In this document: in pieces, positions 44,469 through 57,772 of the stretch | Position numbering within the stretch: position 1 is the stretch's first letter | How the letters are laid out: every line of letters starts with the position of its first letter | NCBI GenBank assembly: GCA_949592205.1 | Contig: CATIUR010000005.1 | Location: forward strand, 30,626,179-30,690,178 | Direction of reading: 5' to 3' | From: Helichrysum umbraculigerum | Lineage: Eukaryota; Streptophyta; Magnoliopsida; Asterales; Asteraceae | Length of the DNA: 64,000 bases | Position numbers and translations under genes: made by a program | The notes under the pieces: model-generated | The model's database searches: none | Told to the model about the DNA's origin: nothing | Seen by the model: the letters and a program-made list of their open reading frames with translations, nothing else

Positions 44469-47196
44469 TGTGACACCCCCAAATTTAATGCTTTGCGGAA
44501 GCGAGTTTTGGGTGTCACTAATCAAATATCAAAACACCAAAGTACAAGCAAACGACTCTAAATGAGACATTTTAGAAATACATTACAGTATAACAAAAGT
44601 AGTACAAGGTTTTAAGTTATAAGTAATACATCATTGCGAGTTCGCAAAGTTAATCAAAAGATTTTAAACACATAATCAAAGTACAAAAGATTATGCCAAT
44701 AAAATCTTCAAGTGTTTATGCATGCGACTCGTACTAGCTTAGCATACCCTGCGGGCCATCCTACTGTTGCTGAGTACCTGAGAATACATCACTAAAAGAG
44801 TCAACCAAAAGGTTGGTGAATCTCACAGGTTTGTAGTATACAGTTATAAACAGTTTGTGTAAATCAGTAAGTAAAACATTTACAATCAGCAAAACAGTAA
44901 TGTATGATTTGTACAACAGTAGTAATTCAGTAAACAAGTATTTCACAAGTATAGTACAGTTGGTGTAGTCGGTCAATTTATTGCCATGCCATGAGCCATT
45001 ATAGTCGAAGCTTAACACGTCTGTAGTTTTTGCCCCCGTGAGTACTAATCCAAAAATACTCATATCAAACGAATAAGAAACGCCTGTTTATACTAGTGCG
45101 GTTCGTGGTGGAGCTACCACCCCAGGCGGGGATTGTCTGTCCCATATGGATCCATATACTAAAATTCGCGCTTATCTCATAACTGACGACTATAATCAGA
45201 GGACTTCATTGGATTAAATAGAAACTCATGCAGTTCAGTAAGGCAATACGTCGGTAATTAATACATTGTATTTGGATTAAAGTCGGTAAAATAATACATT
45301 TTGTACTTGTATTATAGTTTGTAAAATAATACCTTTTGTACTGGTATTAAAGTCGGTAAAACAATACATTTTGTACTTGTATTCACATCAGTAAAATAAT
45401 ACATTTTGTACTAGTATTATAGTTTGTAAAATAATACATTTTGTATTAGTATTAAAGTCGGTAAAACAATACATTTTGTACTTGTATTCAAATCAGTAAA
45501 ATAATACATTTTGTACTTGTATTATAGTTTGTAAAATAATACCTTTTGTATTAGTATTAAAGTCGGTTAAAACAATACATTTTGTACTTGTATTCAAATC
45601 AGTAAATAAACATGTTTGTAAAACAATACATTTGTAAATGTATTTAGTAATTCAAGTAATCTTAGTAAACAATCACTTTCAGTAAACAAGTACATACAGT
45701 AAACAAGTATATTCAGTAACAATACATTTAGTAAACAAGTGATGCATCTCCCCCAAAGTAAAACAGTAAAAAGGGGTAGTGAGACTCACATGTAGAGCAA
45801 GCAATCCTAATGTGCGCGCGTGTATCAATCGTAACCTCCTAATGCCCTAAACACGCGAGATTACATATTTGTAAGTGTACGCCTAGTAGTTCATTCGTAT
45901 ATTTGTTTACTTAATTGATTGTATTCAACGTATTTGTCTAAGGTTTACGTTTACGCGTTTGTAATCCAATTAAGTTTGTAGTTTGAAAAATGTGCAAGGC
46001 CCGTTGGTGTCGGGTTACAATTATATTTGAAAAATATAATTACAAATGTTCCAAGAAAATATACTTTGTATAATGTATTTGTATATTTTATCATTGTATT
46101 GTTTACAATTAGTATTGTGTTTGTACAAATCGAGACTTAGTTTATAAAACGAAAATTTGTTGGAAGTGAGTTGGATCCGCCGGATCCTTAGACAATCCGC
46201 CGGATCAGTGTCCAAAGAGGGGAATCCGCCGGATTGGTTTGAATCCGCCGGATTCAATGATCTCGAAGGGAATCCGCCGGATTCACCCGAATCCGCCGGA
46301 TTCATTGAGTTTGAAGAAGATCCGCTGGATTATTCAAGTTTCTGGGCGGTAATCCGCCGGATTCCCATGAATCCGCCGGATTCATCTATCTGGTTCGTGT
46401 CTGTTCATCCGAAAATCATATAAAACCAGTTCTAAATCCTATTTCCGCAAACAACAAATTAATACTAAGCTAGTATATGTTATACTACGTATTTTAAACA
46501 TGAAATTAAAAAGAAATGGTGAACGATTCTTACAATTTTGAAAACGAAACGGATGTTGATGATGATGAAGATCACGATGATGATGATGATGAAGTAACTA
46601 GATGATGATGATTTTGTTTATGTTGTTGTTGTTGTAAAAATTGAAACCGAGAGGGAGTGAGGACCGAGAGAGATCAACAAAAATGGGTGCGTGTGTGTGA
46701 AAATAATTGAGGTCGGGTATTATAACCGGCCTCAATTATTGAGGTAGGTGGGTGTTTTCCGATCCGTGTTCGCGTACCCGATCGTTAAATAGTGTAATCT
46801 TTTAAAATGATAATTTTCTAGAAATGTAATCGTATACGTTTTCAATCAAAGTATTTTATAAAAATACTTTTATGGAGGTATAAAAATATATCTTTGTTTT
46901 ACTTAAAATGTACGGATAGTTTTCTGTATCTAAAATATATTTAAATTTCAAACGGAGTACGTAGTTATTATACTCAATAATAATACTTTGTTTAAAAATG
47001 TTTTTCACCAAATTTTATTTTGGGTTTCTACGTTTTGTTAGGTTCGTGTATATGTGATTATTAATTAATCGTTTCGGTTTATATATATACATATATATAT
47101 AATACTTGTGTACTTGAGTATTGACACGTATGTAATTACGTGTTTTAAAAGTTTAAATTAGGAGCTAATTTCGAGTTATTTTGACCTGGTGTCACA
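44469..47196 (-). repeat. element A LTR (right, 2728 bp; 5' LTR by orientation)
   Basis: Same termini and internal arrays as 29402-32126. A 3-base insertion (GCG) near 46772 accounts for the length difference. On its right it is joined directly to peroxidase-flank DNA. Confidence 0.92.
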
Positions 47197-47277
47197 CGGT
47201 GACCCTCATCATCGATCAACCTCACATTTTATATAAAGAGTTAAATCGTATAAATACGTGGGGATGAGAGTTAAATC
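47197..47277 (+). repeat. 81-bp scrap of a peroxidase upstream region
   Basis: GGTGACCCTCATC, ATCGATCAACCTCACA, TATATAAAGAGTTAAATCGT match 15438-15490 upstream of peroxidase 1 in the same orientation. With 26342-26744 it frames the retrotransposons as insertions in a third peroxidase unit, which is then cut at 47277/47278 by the inverted arm. Confidence 0.65.
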
Positions 47278-47599
47278 AACATTGTGATATATATTATTAT
47301 TAGTTCAATTTGTTCACACTTAAAAACGTGAACATTTTGTACACACTTATAAGTGTGAATAACTTAGCAAATAAGTTAACACTTTATAAAAGCGTGAGGA
47401 AAAAAGCGTTGAGAATTGACACTTTTGTTGTAGTGTAATATTGGTATATAGAGAAAAATAAGTGGTATATTGTCATCAGTCATCACCCTTACACAAAACA
47501 CTCGATGACATTAATATGACCAATATAATAGAAACTAAGATAACATAGGGTATCAAAAACATACTACTGTTACAAGTTCTAAGTTGGACAAACTTTCAT

Positions 47600-47891
47600 G
47601 GGTTAAGTACCTGGGAATGCACTCAACTTGTCCCGAATGTCTATTGTATGTATCATACTTACGGGAGGTGTATTTAATGCATCCAACTTTCAAAAACGGT
47701 TTATTGTATGTATTTTGATGACGTGTCATCTTCTAAGGACGCCACGTGGCATCTTAAACGGACGACACATCATCAAAATACATACAATAAACAATTTTTG
47801 AAAGTTGGATGCATTAAATACACCTCTCGTAAGTATAATACATACAATAGACATTTGAGACAAGTTGGATGCATTCCCAGATACTTATCCC
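47600..47891. mobile_element. Mutator-like MITE, inverted copy
   Basis: Counterpart of 25397-25688, with the duplication AACTTTCAT at 47591-47599 and 47892-47900. Duplicated with the arm, not independently inserted. Confidence 0.85.
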
Positions 47892-47900
47892 AACTTTCAT

Positions 47901-48487
47901 TAATGGTACACGTGAACGAATAAGACCCGCTCACATACCCCCGAGTCCCTGACATTATATCGCTACTGTTACATATTTATGGATGATGATCGATCAGTTA
48001 AAATAATTTGAAAATGTATGTGCATTAGATTAGATTTTGTTGGAGATTGCATATGCAAATGTTTTTAGACGTCACATTAATCACGAATATAAAAGACCAA
48101 AGTACCACAAACCTAACGTAACTGATAGTTCCAGAGTACAATGAAATCTACCAGCATTTCGCTTCAACTTCCAAGGGATGACTTTACATGTAACAATCAC
48201 TACAACAAAAGTGTGAAGAAAAAAAGTGTGGAGAATTAACACTTTTATTGTAATGAATGTTTTTCAATTACGGAGTATTACATATGGTAAGTTAATTAAT
48301 ATACTACTATTATAATTGGCTGTTCAATGCATCTAAATATTTAACTCAATTATTAATACTTGCATATATGTTACTACATGCTTAAACATCGAGCTTGAAT
48401 TTATTTATGGATATCATGCTGCTGAGTGGTGGACTCAGATGGGAAGTGCTAACCGGGCAAATAAATGGATTGGTTTAACAATCATAC
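47901..48487. other. non-coding arm sequence
   Basis: Inverted counterpart of 24798-25387, including the 58-bp CACTA-like MITE (48197-48254). No gene. Confidence 0.7.
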
Positions 48488-48673
48488 CTTGCGGCGGATC
48501 TAGAAGGCGACAAAGGGTGAAGGGGGTAGCTCAGCAGCTGCCCCAAGGAAATGTCAAATTTTGTAAAAAATAATTTATTTTTTTGAATATTAATGATATT
48601 TTATGAGTTTTACGTCTTCAAAAATTAAAAAACAAAAGATCACCCCCTCAAACTTTTTTTCCCTAGCTCCGGT
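48488..48673. mobile_element. hAT-like MITE, inverted copy
   Basis: Counterpart of 24613-24797 (GCGGCGGATCTAGAAG ... CTAGCTCCGGTC). Confidence 0.5.
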
Positions 48674-49209
48674 CTATGCCTTCAAATGATCCTATTAGTG
48701 TCCAAATCAGAAAGTTTGCTGATAAAGGGCTCAACATACAAGATCTTACTTGTTACTCTTGTTGGTAATTAAATAGAACCTAAAAAGGGATATGTGAACG
48801 TAATGAATTATATCTTGCAATATTTTTGAAAAAAAATGTAACTGATCATGTAAGCATATGTTTAGGTGGACAACACAATTGGAATAGCAGGTTATTGTGA
48901 TGTATTCTGTTACAGGCTATAACACCAATGGACCCCGATGGTGGTGATGGGTTGACCCGCTTGGGCTTAGACATAGGAAGCGTTAACCCGCTTTGACCAT
49001 TCCTATGATACTTTGCAAATTAAACTTGAGGAATAGACAGGGAGATCTTGATTCCAATGACGACACACAGTTCGTACAACGGTTTCTGGGACCGAGGGGC
49101 GCCCTACACTGAGATTTGACGTCGAGTTTGGAAGATCATATATATCTATGGTAAAGATGGGTAATACTTAGCTTAAAACTGGAAGTCAAGGTCAAATCCT
49201 AAGATTCGG
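48674..49209 (+). pseudogene. class III peroxidase remnant C (exons 2-3), inverted copy of B
   Basis: The plus strand shows an exon 2 tail near 48684-48763 with a 4-base insert in QDLVTLVG, a retained intron-like gap to about 48864, GGACAACACAATTGG with an extra base in the proximal-histidine region, loss of the INQAFLPQL block, then broken exon 3 to GGTAAAGATGGGTAATAC. Several frameshifts and stops match those of remnant B, so the defects predate the inverted duplication. Confidence 0.75.
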
Positions 49210-49967
49210 AAACTTAAATATTTAATTTTGTTTTATTTGTTATCAAATCAAATAAAATAGTAAAGTATGTATTTTTCTTTTATTATAATCGCCTCATCAA
49301 TTATTAATCTTGTAAATGTATCATCATAATTAGTAATTTAATCTACTTTTAAAGTTTTGCTAATGTGTGCCCGGTGACATACATTAAGGAATATTTAATG
49401 ATTTTCCTGAACAACTAAGTAAACCAAATCTATTAAATAAGTTATTCTGATCGAGTTGATTAATCTGCATTAAGAAGACTTGCTATAAAGCTTTTTTAAT
49501 CCTTTTTTAGCAAACATTAATTCTTCACTCGGTTTGATCTGGTCTAAGGAGTCTAATGCGTACATATGACGATCTTAAAGATTAAAACCTAGCTTTGATG
49601 CTGTCAACGACATAGTTGACAATCTTAAAGATTAAAACCTAGCTTTGATACTGTCAACGACATAGTTCACGACCCCAACTTTTATAGCTAGGTTGTTGAA
49701 CTTTTCTTTGATCACACTAAATAGATTATAGATAATGCATGCATGGGCATGCACTTATGGTCCAACATTTTAGAATATTTTTTCACATGTGCGATTAAGA
49801 AAAGCATCAAATAAGAAATTAATTAAGAAAACCTTAATTAAACAATTCAATCTTTGATCTTATCCGTATTTAATAAAATTTTCAGCAGATTTAATTCAGT
49901 TGATGTTATTATTAACAACTTATGAATCATCTTAATTAATCAAACACAAACATGTACATGATCTTCA
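49210..49967. other. 3' flank of peroxidase 3
   Basis: Inverted counterpart of 23321-24080, including the AACTATGTCGTTGACAG direct repeat. No gene. Confidence 0.7.
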
Positions 49968-51262
49968 TCAATTGGTTGCAGTACAAACTCTGCGAATTTC
50001 GCCTTGTCTCCCAGTTTTCACCTCAATATTTCCCATCTTTACCATCGCCCTTCCAAACTCAGCATTAAATCTCGATCCAGATTGTCTTCCTACAAACCCT
50101 TGTACAAACCTTTGAGTCCTGCGGTCACTCCATAGCTTGGCATCCGATTCAAGAACTCCCCGCCCGTTTCTCAAGTTTTCATAAAATGAATTGCCAAAGC
50201 TATTAACACTTCCTGTATCCAAGTCTACACGCCTCGACCCATCACCTCCGTTGGGACAAAGTGCTCGAAGCTGCGGTAGGAATGCTTGGTTGATATCCGG
50301 GTCGGGTCCATTTGTGTTGTTAAAATTGTATAGTCTGTAGCTGAATAAAGCACAAGCTGCTGTTCCAATTGTGTGTCCACCTACAAAATGTAGCACAATT
50401 TAACTTTTTAGTAAGGGCCATTGTATAACATGTTATTTTGCATTTTTAGTTAATTTCGGTCTTTATTAAAATATTAGGTGATCGAGAGCCCTGCAGAAAT
50501 GATTGGTTAGAAATGTTTTACATCAGAAAAGTCTCATCATTTGATCATGATTCATGCATAACATATATGTAGTAGTTATTGTACAATTTTATGCACTACT
50601 TACCAACAAGAGTAACAAGATCTTGAATGTTAAGACCTTTATCTGCAAACTTTCTTATCTGGACAGTCATAGGATCATTAAAGCCGGGCAAGTTTGCGGT
50701 GTCAGATGCTTGTGAAACCAATCCATCTCGACGTCCTAATGGTACTTGCCAACTACGTCCACCAGTCTGCAAAGTGTCATAAAAATAATAAGACACCGTA
50801 GTAAAACAAGTGTTAAGTATAAAAAAGAACATAAGATGAAATTATTACCAGAACGACAGAATCACGGGCAGCAAGGGCAACAATATCAGCACAAGAGACG
50901 ACTCCAGGGCAGGTGGTTTCGAGCTGAGACTTTGCAGCATCAATAACTTCAAAGCCTCTTAATAGGGAGTTAGGTGGTGCAGTCTTTTCAGTTGACGCGC
51001 CATTAATTAGTATAGATGCATCACAACCATTGACAAAGCAGTCATGGAAGAACATCCTTAGTAAACCAGGTGCAATCGTTGGATTGGCTCGAACAGCAGT
51101 TTGAACAGCTGACTGGACTATGTATTCGGCCCTAGGGCAAGTGGACCTATAGAAGCCAACCCGAGTGCCTCCACGATTGCCTTTGCTTAGTGCCAAAGTA
51201 GTGAAGGTGGCTAACAAGAGAACAAGTAAAACAAGCCTTTGATTTAGGGAAGAAACCTCCAT
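49968..51262 (-). CDS. class III secretory peroxidase, copy 3
   Basis: Exons on the minus strand are 51262-50849, 50766-50604 and 50380-49968, giving 329 residues. Exon 1 and exon 2 encode the same protein sequence as copy 2, and exon 3 differs by a single residue (Asp247 instead of Asn). Signal peptide, Arg69, His73, His195 and the structural cysteines are all intact. It keeps the ancestral Asp at the proximal calcium position, as copy 1 does, so Asn247 is likely the derived state in copy 2. It lies in the right arm, is oriented towards copy 2, and carries its own promoter. Function should equal copy 2: secreted haem peroxidase for phenolic oxidation in the wall. Confidence 0.93.
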
Positions 51263-51387
51263 TTTATATACTAGCTAATAGCAAAAGATGTTTTCTGTAA
51301 TATAAATTATGTTTTTTAGAATTGTGTTTGAAGTTAAGTGATGTATTTGGTGAATAAGATGATGAGGAACAAAGAAGGTGGTGAAGC

Positions 51388-51438
51388 TATTTATAGGTGT
51401 TGAGGACCAAATGAAAGTCAGCTATGTAAAAAAGTCAA
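51388..51438 (-). promoter_or_regulatory. core promoter of peroxidase 3
   Basis: On the minus strand TATA box TATAAATA is at 51395-51388 and W-box TTGACT at 51438-51433, with the same extra 17 bases between them as in copy 2. The duplicated gene therefore took its promoter along. Confidence 0.65.
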
Positions 51439-52938
51439 CTGACTCAAATGGAGGTGCAAGGAAGCAAGCTAGGTGCATGAAAGGTTCAAAATCTGGTAAA
51501 CAAATGGTATCCAACTCATGATTTCTCATTGTTATTACAAAAAATTATAATGCTATTTAAGAAACTTTTGTAACAAGAAAGCATGCATGAACCAGAAATA
51601 ATACTTGGTATAATTTAAAGCATCATATCATATCATATACATATTGCAATAAGAAGTTGACTCTTTTGTTGAATAAAAGAAGGTGAGTCAAAAAGCAACC
51701 AAAAGGAATCACCGTTTAAGCTGGATTTTAATTAATTATGGAATTAATGGAATGCGCAAACAGGATTTAATTGGTTGCATTATCATTAGAGAAAAGCAAA
51801 ACAATTTTAGAATAGTTGCATTCGATCAGTATATATAGGTTACCAAATATCAATTAATTCTCACATGCATGCAGCATCTAGTAGTGTACGTATCACACAA
51901 AATCTATTCAAAGAATAATGGATTCGATTTTTAATGGTTAAAACTTTATATATACAACTCAGCTCGAAAATGAAAAATCTATATATTTAAATTTAAATTT
52001 AAATTTGAGAAACAAAGCATATATTATAATGCAAATTTACTAAGCTTGTACTTATTGTAATTAGCATGGGTTTTATTATTGATTGCACTTTTATTTTAAT
52101 ACTTTTATTGAAAGAGTCAGAAGGGTGGGAAATGGTAGCTACGTACGTATATATCTGAACAAATCCAACGTGACGTGATTATTGTAATGATGTTCGTTAA
52201 TATTAAAGTTAATTTGACTAATGATCAACCAATTATTTTATTTTTATTTATATATGTAATATAGTTCGATTCATTGGTGGAGTTTTAAAACCCGATAATC
52301 CAAACAATCTTCATGAAATATTCATTTGAGCTAGCTAGACGCCTAGACGTACGGTCCTTAGATCGAAGATCGTGTTAACGTACTTATTATGGTTTGTTTC
52401 TAACTCTAGGTTTGTGTTCATGATAAAAAAAAAAAAAAAAAAATTGTGATGCTTTACATATATATAAGCTTTTTTAGTAAATATACATTTTAAAGTGTGT
52501 CCTCAAACACACTTATTATTGTTCAAGTATATATAATCACCCTTAACAAAGAAGTATAATATAAAACTTTTGTTTTTTTAAGAAAATGCTCAATCACAAG
52601 GTTACTTAAGGAAACGAACGTCCATGCGATGGAAGCTCAGTAACGATGACATCAAAGTGATCAATTCACGTATTCAAATCTCATCCCGACATATTTATTT
52701 AGTACATAGTAAGTTAATTACACGAGTTAATTCTGTATATAAATTGTGAGGTTGATCGATGAGGGTCACCAGAAGATCAATTATTCTTTTTTAGGAGACG
52801 ACCGGAATTGAACCGCGTAAACTGCCCAAAGGATTTGGTCCATGATAGCAGGTCGATCTATAAATCAAATAATATATAGCTGGAGGACATTAGTTATCGT
52901 CGTAAAGCTAGCTAGAGGAATATATTTATTTACGTAGG
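51439..52938 (-). other. distal upstream region of peroxidase 3
   Basis: Inverted counterpart of about 20345-21849. No gene. The homologous arm resumes at 57168 after the solo LTR. Confidence 0.7.
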
Positions 52939-54140
52939 TGTGACAATCCTCAAATTATGGTACTTATTTTTACCAAATTACATGCATTACCTAGAGTAAT
53001 TCTCTGATTAGTGAATTCAAAACTATTTTTGTGGAATAAGTTTAGCGAAACTTACTATTTAATACGTGAGGTATTACTTATTTTGTAATTATTAGTAATT
53101 ACACGAAAACTACTGGAATGAGTCCGACACAAACAAATACGATCGTTGGTGATATAAATTATATAAATAACGAAAAACTATTTATTAATTTAATAGTTGT
53201 TATTTACGAGTAATTATTGTGTATGATCATATACGCGGAATGTCTCTACGATAAATACTTATACGTTTTGTATAAAGCGTAATGTACGCAATGAAAGTTC
53301 ACGAATCAAACTTGACAATTAAACGAAACATAACAAATATTTTAGAAACACAAAACTTAGTATGTGTGATAATACTTCGAGAAAAGTTAACGTGTAATGA
53401 CCTTTAACTAAAACGATTAACTAACGCAACAATTAGACGCTAAACGAGATTAACGTATTAAGAACTTAAATATCTAGGGACAAGATTGTGAGCATGCCAT
53501 GCTCTTTGTTGACTCTTGAAGCCAGCCAAACAACCACAAGTACTACCACCATACCCCTCTTGACTTTAACGTTGGCTTCATACACACACCTCACCACATT
53601 AACATTGATACACTCTTTCAACTCTCCTCTCTCTCTCACTTGATCCTCTCTTCTACGGCTTTCACAGCCCCAAAAACAATCTGCATTCACCAAAAGAATA
53701 ATCACCATCATCATCTTCAAAGAGTTGCAAAGGAGGAAGCAAGGAACAAACAACAACATCATCATCGTCACCTCCTTTGATTTCTTCATTAAACTACTTT
53801 GTAAGAACACTTAAACTTTCACTAATCTTTCATGTATTTTGCTCATAAACATGTTACATGTTCATATATTGAAAGATCTTAAGCAAAAACATAACCAAAA
53901 CTTAACCAAATTTAAGTTTGATGATGTCGATTTTCTGGACAGATTCTGTCCCAGACTTTTGGTCCCACGAAAACGTCCATATCTCGAGTTTTAGAATGAG
54001 TTAGACAACGAATTTTTTTTTAAAAGTTGCGTATTGAAAATATATACAAAAAGTTCTTCTTTAGCCCTTCCCAGAAATTCACTTATTTTCGTGTAGAAAC
54101 CGATTTGTGGACTGAGTTTAGTCTCGGTCAGAAACCGAGT

Positions 54141-54500
54141 CGGAGACATTCACGAAATTATTTAGGGAGTTGTAGACATCTAAAAGTCATGAAAATAATA
54201 CTGAAACTAGTCGACATATGTAGTATTGTTTTGTAAAAATTTTGGATTCATTCGATAAGTTTTGACCCTCGAACTCAGTCCCGAAAGTAGTCGAAAAACT
54301 CTGAAAAACAGGTTTCTGGACAGGTCTGATCACGAATTTTTTAAAAATATTGTGGATGTCTAAAAATCATGAAAATGATACTGGAAGTAGGTGATATATA
54401 TGGGAATATCGTGTAAAAATTTCAGATTCATTCGATAACTTTTGACCACCGAGAACAGACCCGAAAATGGACAAAAACACTTAAAAACTGAGTTTTGGGA
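54141..54500. repeat. 180-bp direct duplication inside element C
   Basis: TAAAAGTCATGAAAATAATAC at 54181 and TAAAAATCATGAAAATGATAC at 54361 begin matching segments. Each is followed by GATTCATTCGATAA and TTTTGACC. Confidence 0.8.
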
Positions 54501-55013
54501 CTGTTTTGGCATGATTTAAATAACGACACTTTTGAGTCAACTATAAAACGCAACGACAATTTTTCCGAGCTCCATAAACATATTTAAGATGTTCCTAAAA
54601 GTTTTGGGTCAAACCGAATACGTTTGACCAAGTCAACAAATGCGGCTAGATACGATAGCCTGTGACCGAATTATCTAAACGTTATGTTTTAGCCTAAAAA
54701 GAGGTTTAAGTATTTTATTTAAAAAAAAAATTTTAACAAAAACATTGGAGACGGTTATGTAAAAAGTTCATGACAAAACATTCGGGTTTGACTAAGTCAA
54801 CATGACGATATGCGATAGGACAATTTTATGGACATATTCGGTTTAAGATGAGGACTATTGACCTAATGGATATCCAAGTATGTAATAACCATTGAAACTT
54901 TAAACGCAAACAATACGGGACAATTTAAGGACACATTATGTAAATATTGATAATGAACTAGTTATATATCCACGAAACATTATATACTAATTTTTAAAAT
55001 TTCGTAAATGACA

Positions 55014-55018
<5 letters not shown>

Positions 55019-55070
<52 letters not shown>
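55019..55070. repeat. (TA)n microsatellite in element C
   Basis: About 52 bp of uninterrupted TA. Confidence 0.95.
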
Positions 55071-55072
<2 letters not shown>

Positions 55073-56024
55073 GACTACTTAAACATATAACATGCACATT
55101 AAAACTAAACAACTATACGAATATTTTGAGAAGTAATGTCAAGTACAAATACTAAACGAAATGAGTATAATAATAATGTTTGACAAATATTATTCAAAAG
55201 CATCACCAACGAATCGTACAAACTTTTAAACAACAACGATCTTTCATCGAGTGAACAAGTTAACATGTTTTGGCAGTGTGCCAATTATTTACATACTTTT
55301 CTCGTACGTTTAGGACGTTAGAGACTTTACTTGGACTTACGCTTTGCTAGCTCTCACGCATTTAACTCGCGAGGTGAGTTCACAGCCCCTATCTTTTACT
55401 TGTTTTAAATGCTTTTAAAACCAGGGGTGGAAAACATAGAACAATGTGATATAACATGCTACTTACTTTATATATAATTGCTCTGCATGCTATTATATAC
55501 TCTTGATTAACATGAATATTTTTGTGTTCTTAAACTCAAACTGTTATATGAAAGGTTTTCATATGTTTAAATTGGAACTATTTACATGAAATGATTTTTC
55601 ATAACTATTTTGGGAATTAAGACAACGCATCTTGGTACGATCCTAGGTTTACGCGAGGTAGTTGTAGTGCACATAAGTCCCAGTGCTTACAACCTATAAC
55701 CATTAGCTAGGTGACTCTAGCCACTGAGTATACAGATAGTACTATCGATTTGACAACCCTCCCAGGAAACATAACTCGTTGGTCATTCCAACCACACGAC
55801 GACAGTCGTAACGAGGAGTGTATACTTAGATTGTTACTGCGGCAAAAACACAACTGGTCATGGATTGGTTATAGTATTAGGAGTCGTACTTTAACTTTAA
55901 AGGTGTCGCTCACCTTAGAGGGATCATAGTCTATATTTCCCACTTAAACTACTCAACTATAGTTTTGGGAAGGATATTCCCTGTGATAACAAATTAGGAC
56001 AGGTGTTCCTACACGACTACTTTT

Positions 56025-56730
56025 AAAGGAAATGTTTACTTAAATGATAAACTTGTGTTTCCTGTCAACTATATATTTTGGAACGTTTACTTTATTGCTA
56101 AACCTGTGTTCCTGTCAACTATCTGTTGGAAAATGTTTACTTTGTTGTTAAACCTGATTTTCCTGTAACTATTGAAATGGAAATGTTTACTTAAATGTTA
56201 AACTTGTATTTCCTGTGATCACTAATAGGATGGGTGTTCCTACACAATTACTTTTTAAGAAATGTTTACTTAAATGTTAAACTTATATTTCCTGTGATAA
56301 CTAAGAGGATAGGTGTTCCTACACGTTTGCCTTATTTTAGAAATGTTTTCCTTGATTGGATAAACTAGTATTTCTAACTCTTAACTATTATAGAAAACAC
56401 ATGTTTTCCTTGATTGGATAAACTTGTGTTTCTTACAAAGCATTTAGGAAATGTTTATTATATCTGAATAGACCTGTTTTCCTACTTAACGATTAACTTG
56501 TATTAACAACGATTATTAAACTACAAACTTAGTTTGGAACTACACAACTGATAGGAAATGTTTGCTTTGATTAGTTAAACCCTTGTTTCCTGCAACTACT
56601 TACGAGGAAATGTTTTTGATTAAACTTGTGTTTCCTACACAACTATTTACTTGTAGTAAGAACGACATTCTTACTTTATATAGGAAATGTTTTCTTTAAC
56701 TAGAATAACTTGTATTTCCTACTAAACTTA
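56025..56730. repeat. degenerate tandem array in element C
   Basis: At least ten units of the form GGAAATGTTTACTTAAATG, TAAACTTGTGTTTCCTG, with spacers of varied length. GTGTTCCTACAC appears between some of them. The two halves of a unit (AGGAAAT and ATTTCCT) are complementary, so each unit can fold. Confidence 0.85.
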
Positions 56731-57772
56731 TAAACTTTATGTTTCACTGTAAATGAATGATTTATTCATAACTTGGTTTGACCACTAAAAACTAAAACCT
56801 GTGAATTCACTCAACATTCAATGTTGACGTTTTATTATGTTTTTCAGGGAATTAGGACTCAGGTACTGATGCATGCATAAAGGACGTAAGTTACCCACGA
56901 CGAATTAGGATGCCACTTTTGGGACAAATATATTTTTACAACACTTTACTTCTACGACTTGACAAGTCGTAGTTTTTGTAAATACTTTTATATTAATGGC
57001 ATCTTAATTACTGTTCTGCAATGATCATAAGCTCTGATAAAATGAATGCATACTGCTAACGTCAGCGCCCCCGCTGTTTAACTAATACATATATGCTTTC
57101 GCTAATAAATGATAATGCTTCCGCTAAACTATCATTAAACACGATTACCGATTTTGGGGGTGTGACAGTAGGTAATGATACACGAGTTTTGACAAAGAGA
57201 CAATGTCAAATGTATTTTATTTGACATACTCATTGTTTAATTCAAAGAATATTTCAAAACAACATCTTATAATAGCAATTTAACTTACAACCAAATACCT
57301 TTGAATAGTCGTTTTATATAATTAACTAGCATTATATCCCCTCCCAATTAGGCGATTTTATCTATGTTTGAACATCTAATTTTAAGAAATGATAAAAATA
57401 ACTCCGAAGACCGTCAATAAGAATGTTTTTAATTCTTATAATGTACCTTACGATTATATTTTTCGGATTTTGATATATGGTTAGTGATTAATGTACTATA
57501 GTTTGTGCACGTAAATTATATATTTTGAATGACAACGTACGTACTCTTAGAGTTCTTTTATCATGCTATATAGTTCGGTATATATATCTTTAATGTGTAT
57601 ATGTACGTCGTATATAATTAAGTGATTGACGCTTAATTTGTGTAAAGCATTCTAGTATTTTACCCATTTTTTATCCTTTATTTTCCAGAGGAAAGCCTTA
57701 AAAATAGTAACATTTGTACATGTTTGACTACGTTTATACTACATAAATAGCTATATTTATAATGAATCTATC

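Larger units (their letters stand above)
28381..47196 (-). mobile_element. LTR retrotransposon A: gag-only (TR-GAG type) with tandem LTRs
   Basis: Read on the minus strand the order is LTR (47196-44469), primer-binding site, leader, gag, second gag-like ORF, polypurine tract, LTR (32126-29402), then a second primer-binding site, leader and the first 200 bases of gag, cut off at 28381. No reverse transcriptase, RNase H or integrase is present, so it depends on another element. Element B is inserted in the leader. No target duplication can be defined because the left end is truncated. The right LTR abuts peroxidase-flank DNA at 47197. The tandem form suggests recombination between LTRs of neighbouring copies, followed by a deletion. 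Confidence 0.85.
52939..57167. mobile_element. 4.2-kb solo LTR (or LTR-like element C)
   Basis: It starts TGTGACAATCC, ends GGGGGTGTGACA, and is flanked by an exact 5-bp duplication GTAGG (52934-52938 and 57168-57172). The empty site is intact in the left arm near 20350. There is no primer-binding site, polypurine tract or coding domain, and no internal LTR pair that I can see, so a solo LTR of a family with very long LTRs is the simplest reading. The minus-strand frame at 53466-53810 lacks any domain sign. The inside holds a 180-bp duplication, a TA run and a long tandem array. It inserted after the inverted duplication. Confidence 0.75.
47278..57766. repeat. right arm of the inverted duplication (interrupted)
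   Basis: Reverse complement of 19756-26010, split by the solo LTR 52939-57167. It begins inside a CACTA MITE whose remaining part (47278-47436) ends in TTGTTGTAGTG. It ends exactly where a Helitron-like TC terminus starts at 57767, so the homologous sequence may continue beyond that element. Confidence 0.9.

Noticed and set aside
53466..53810. Minus-strand frame with hydrophobic start
   Set aside because: Low-complexity Met/Val-rich product within an LTR-like element, with no domain.
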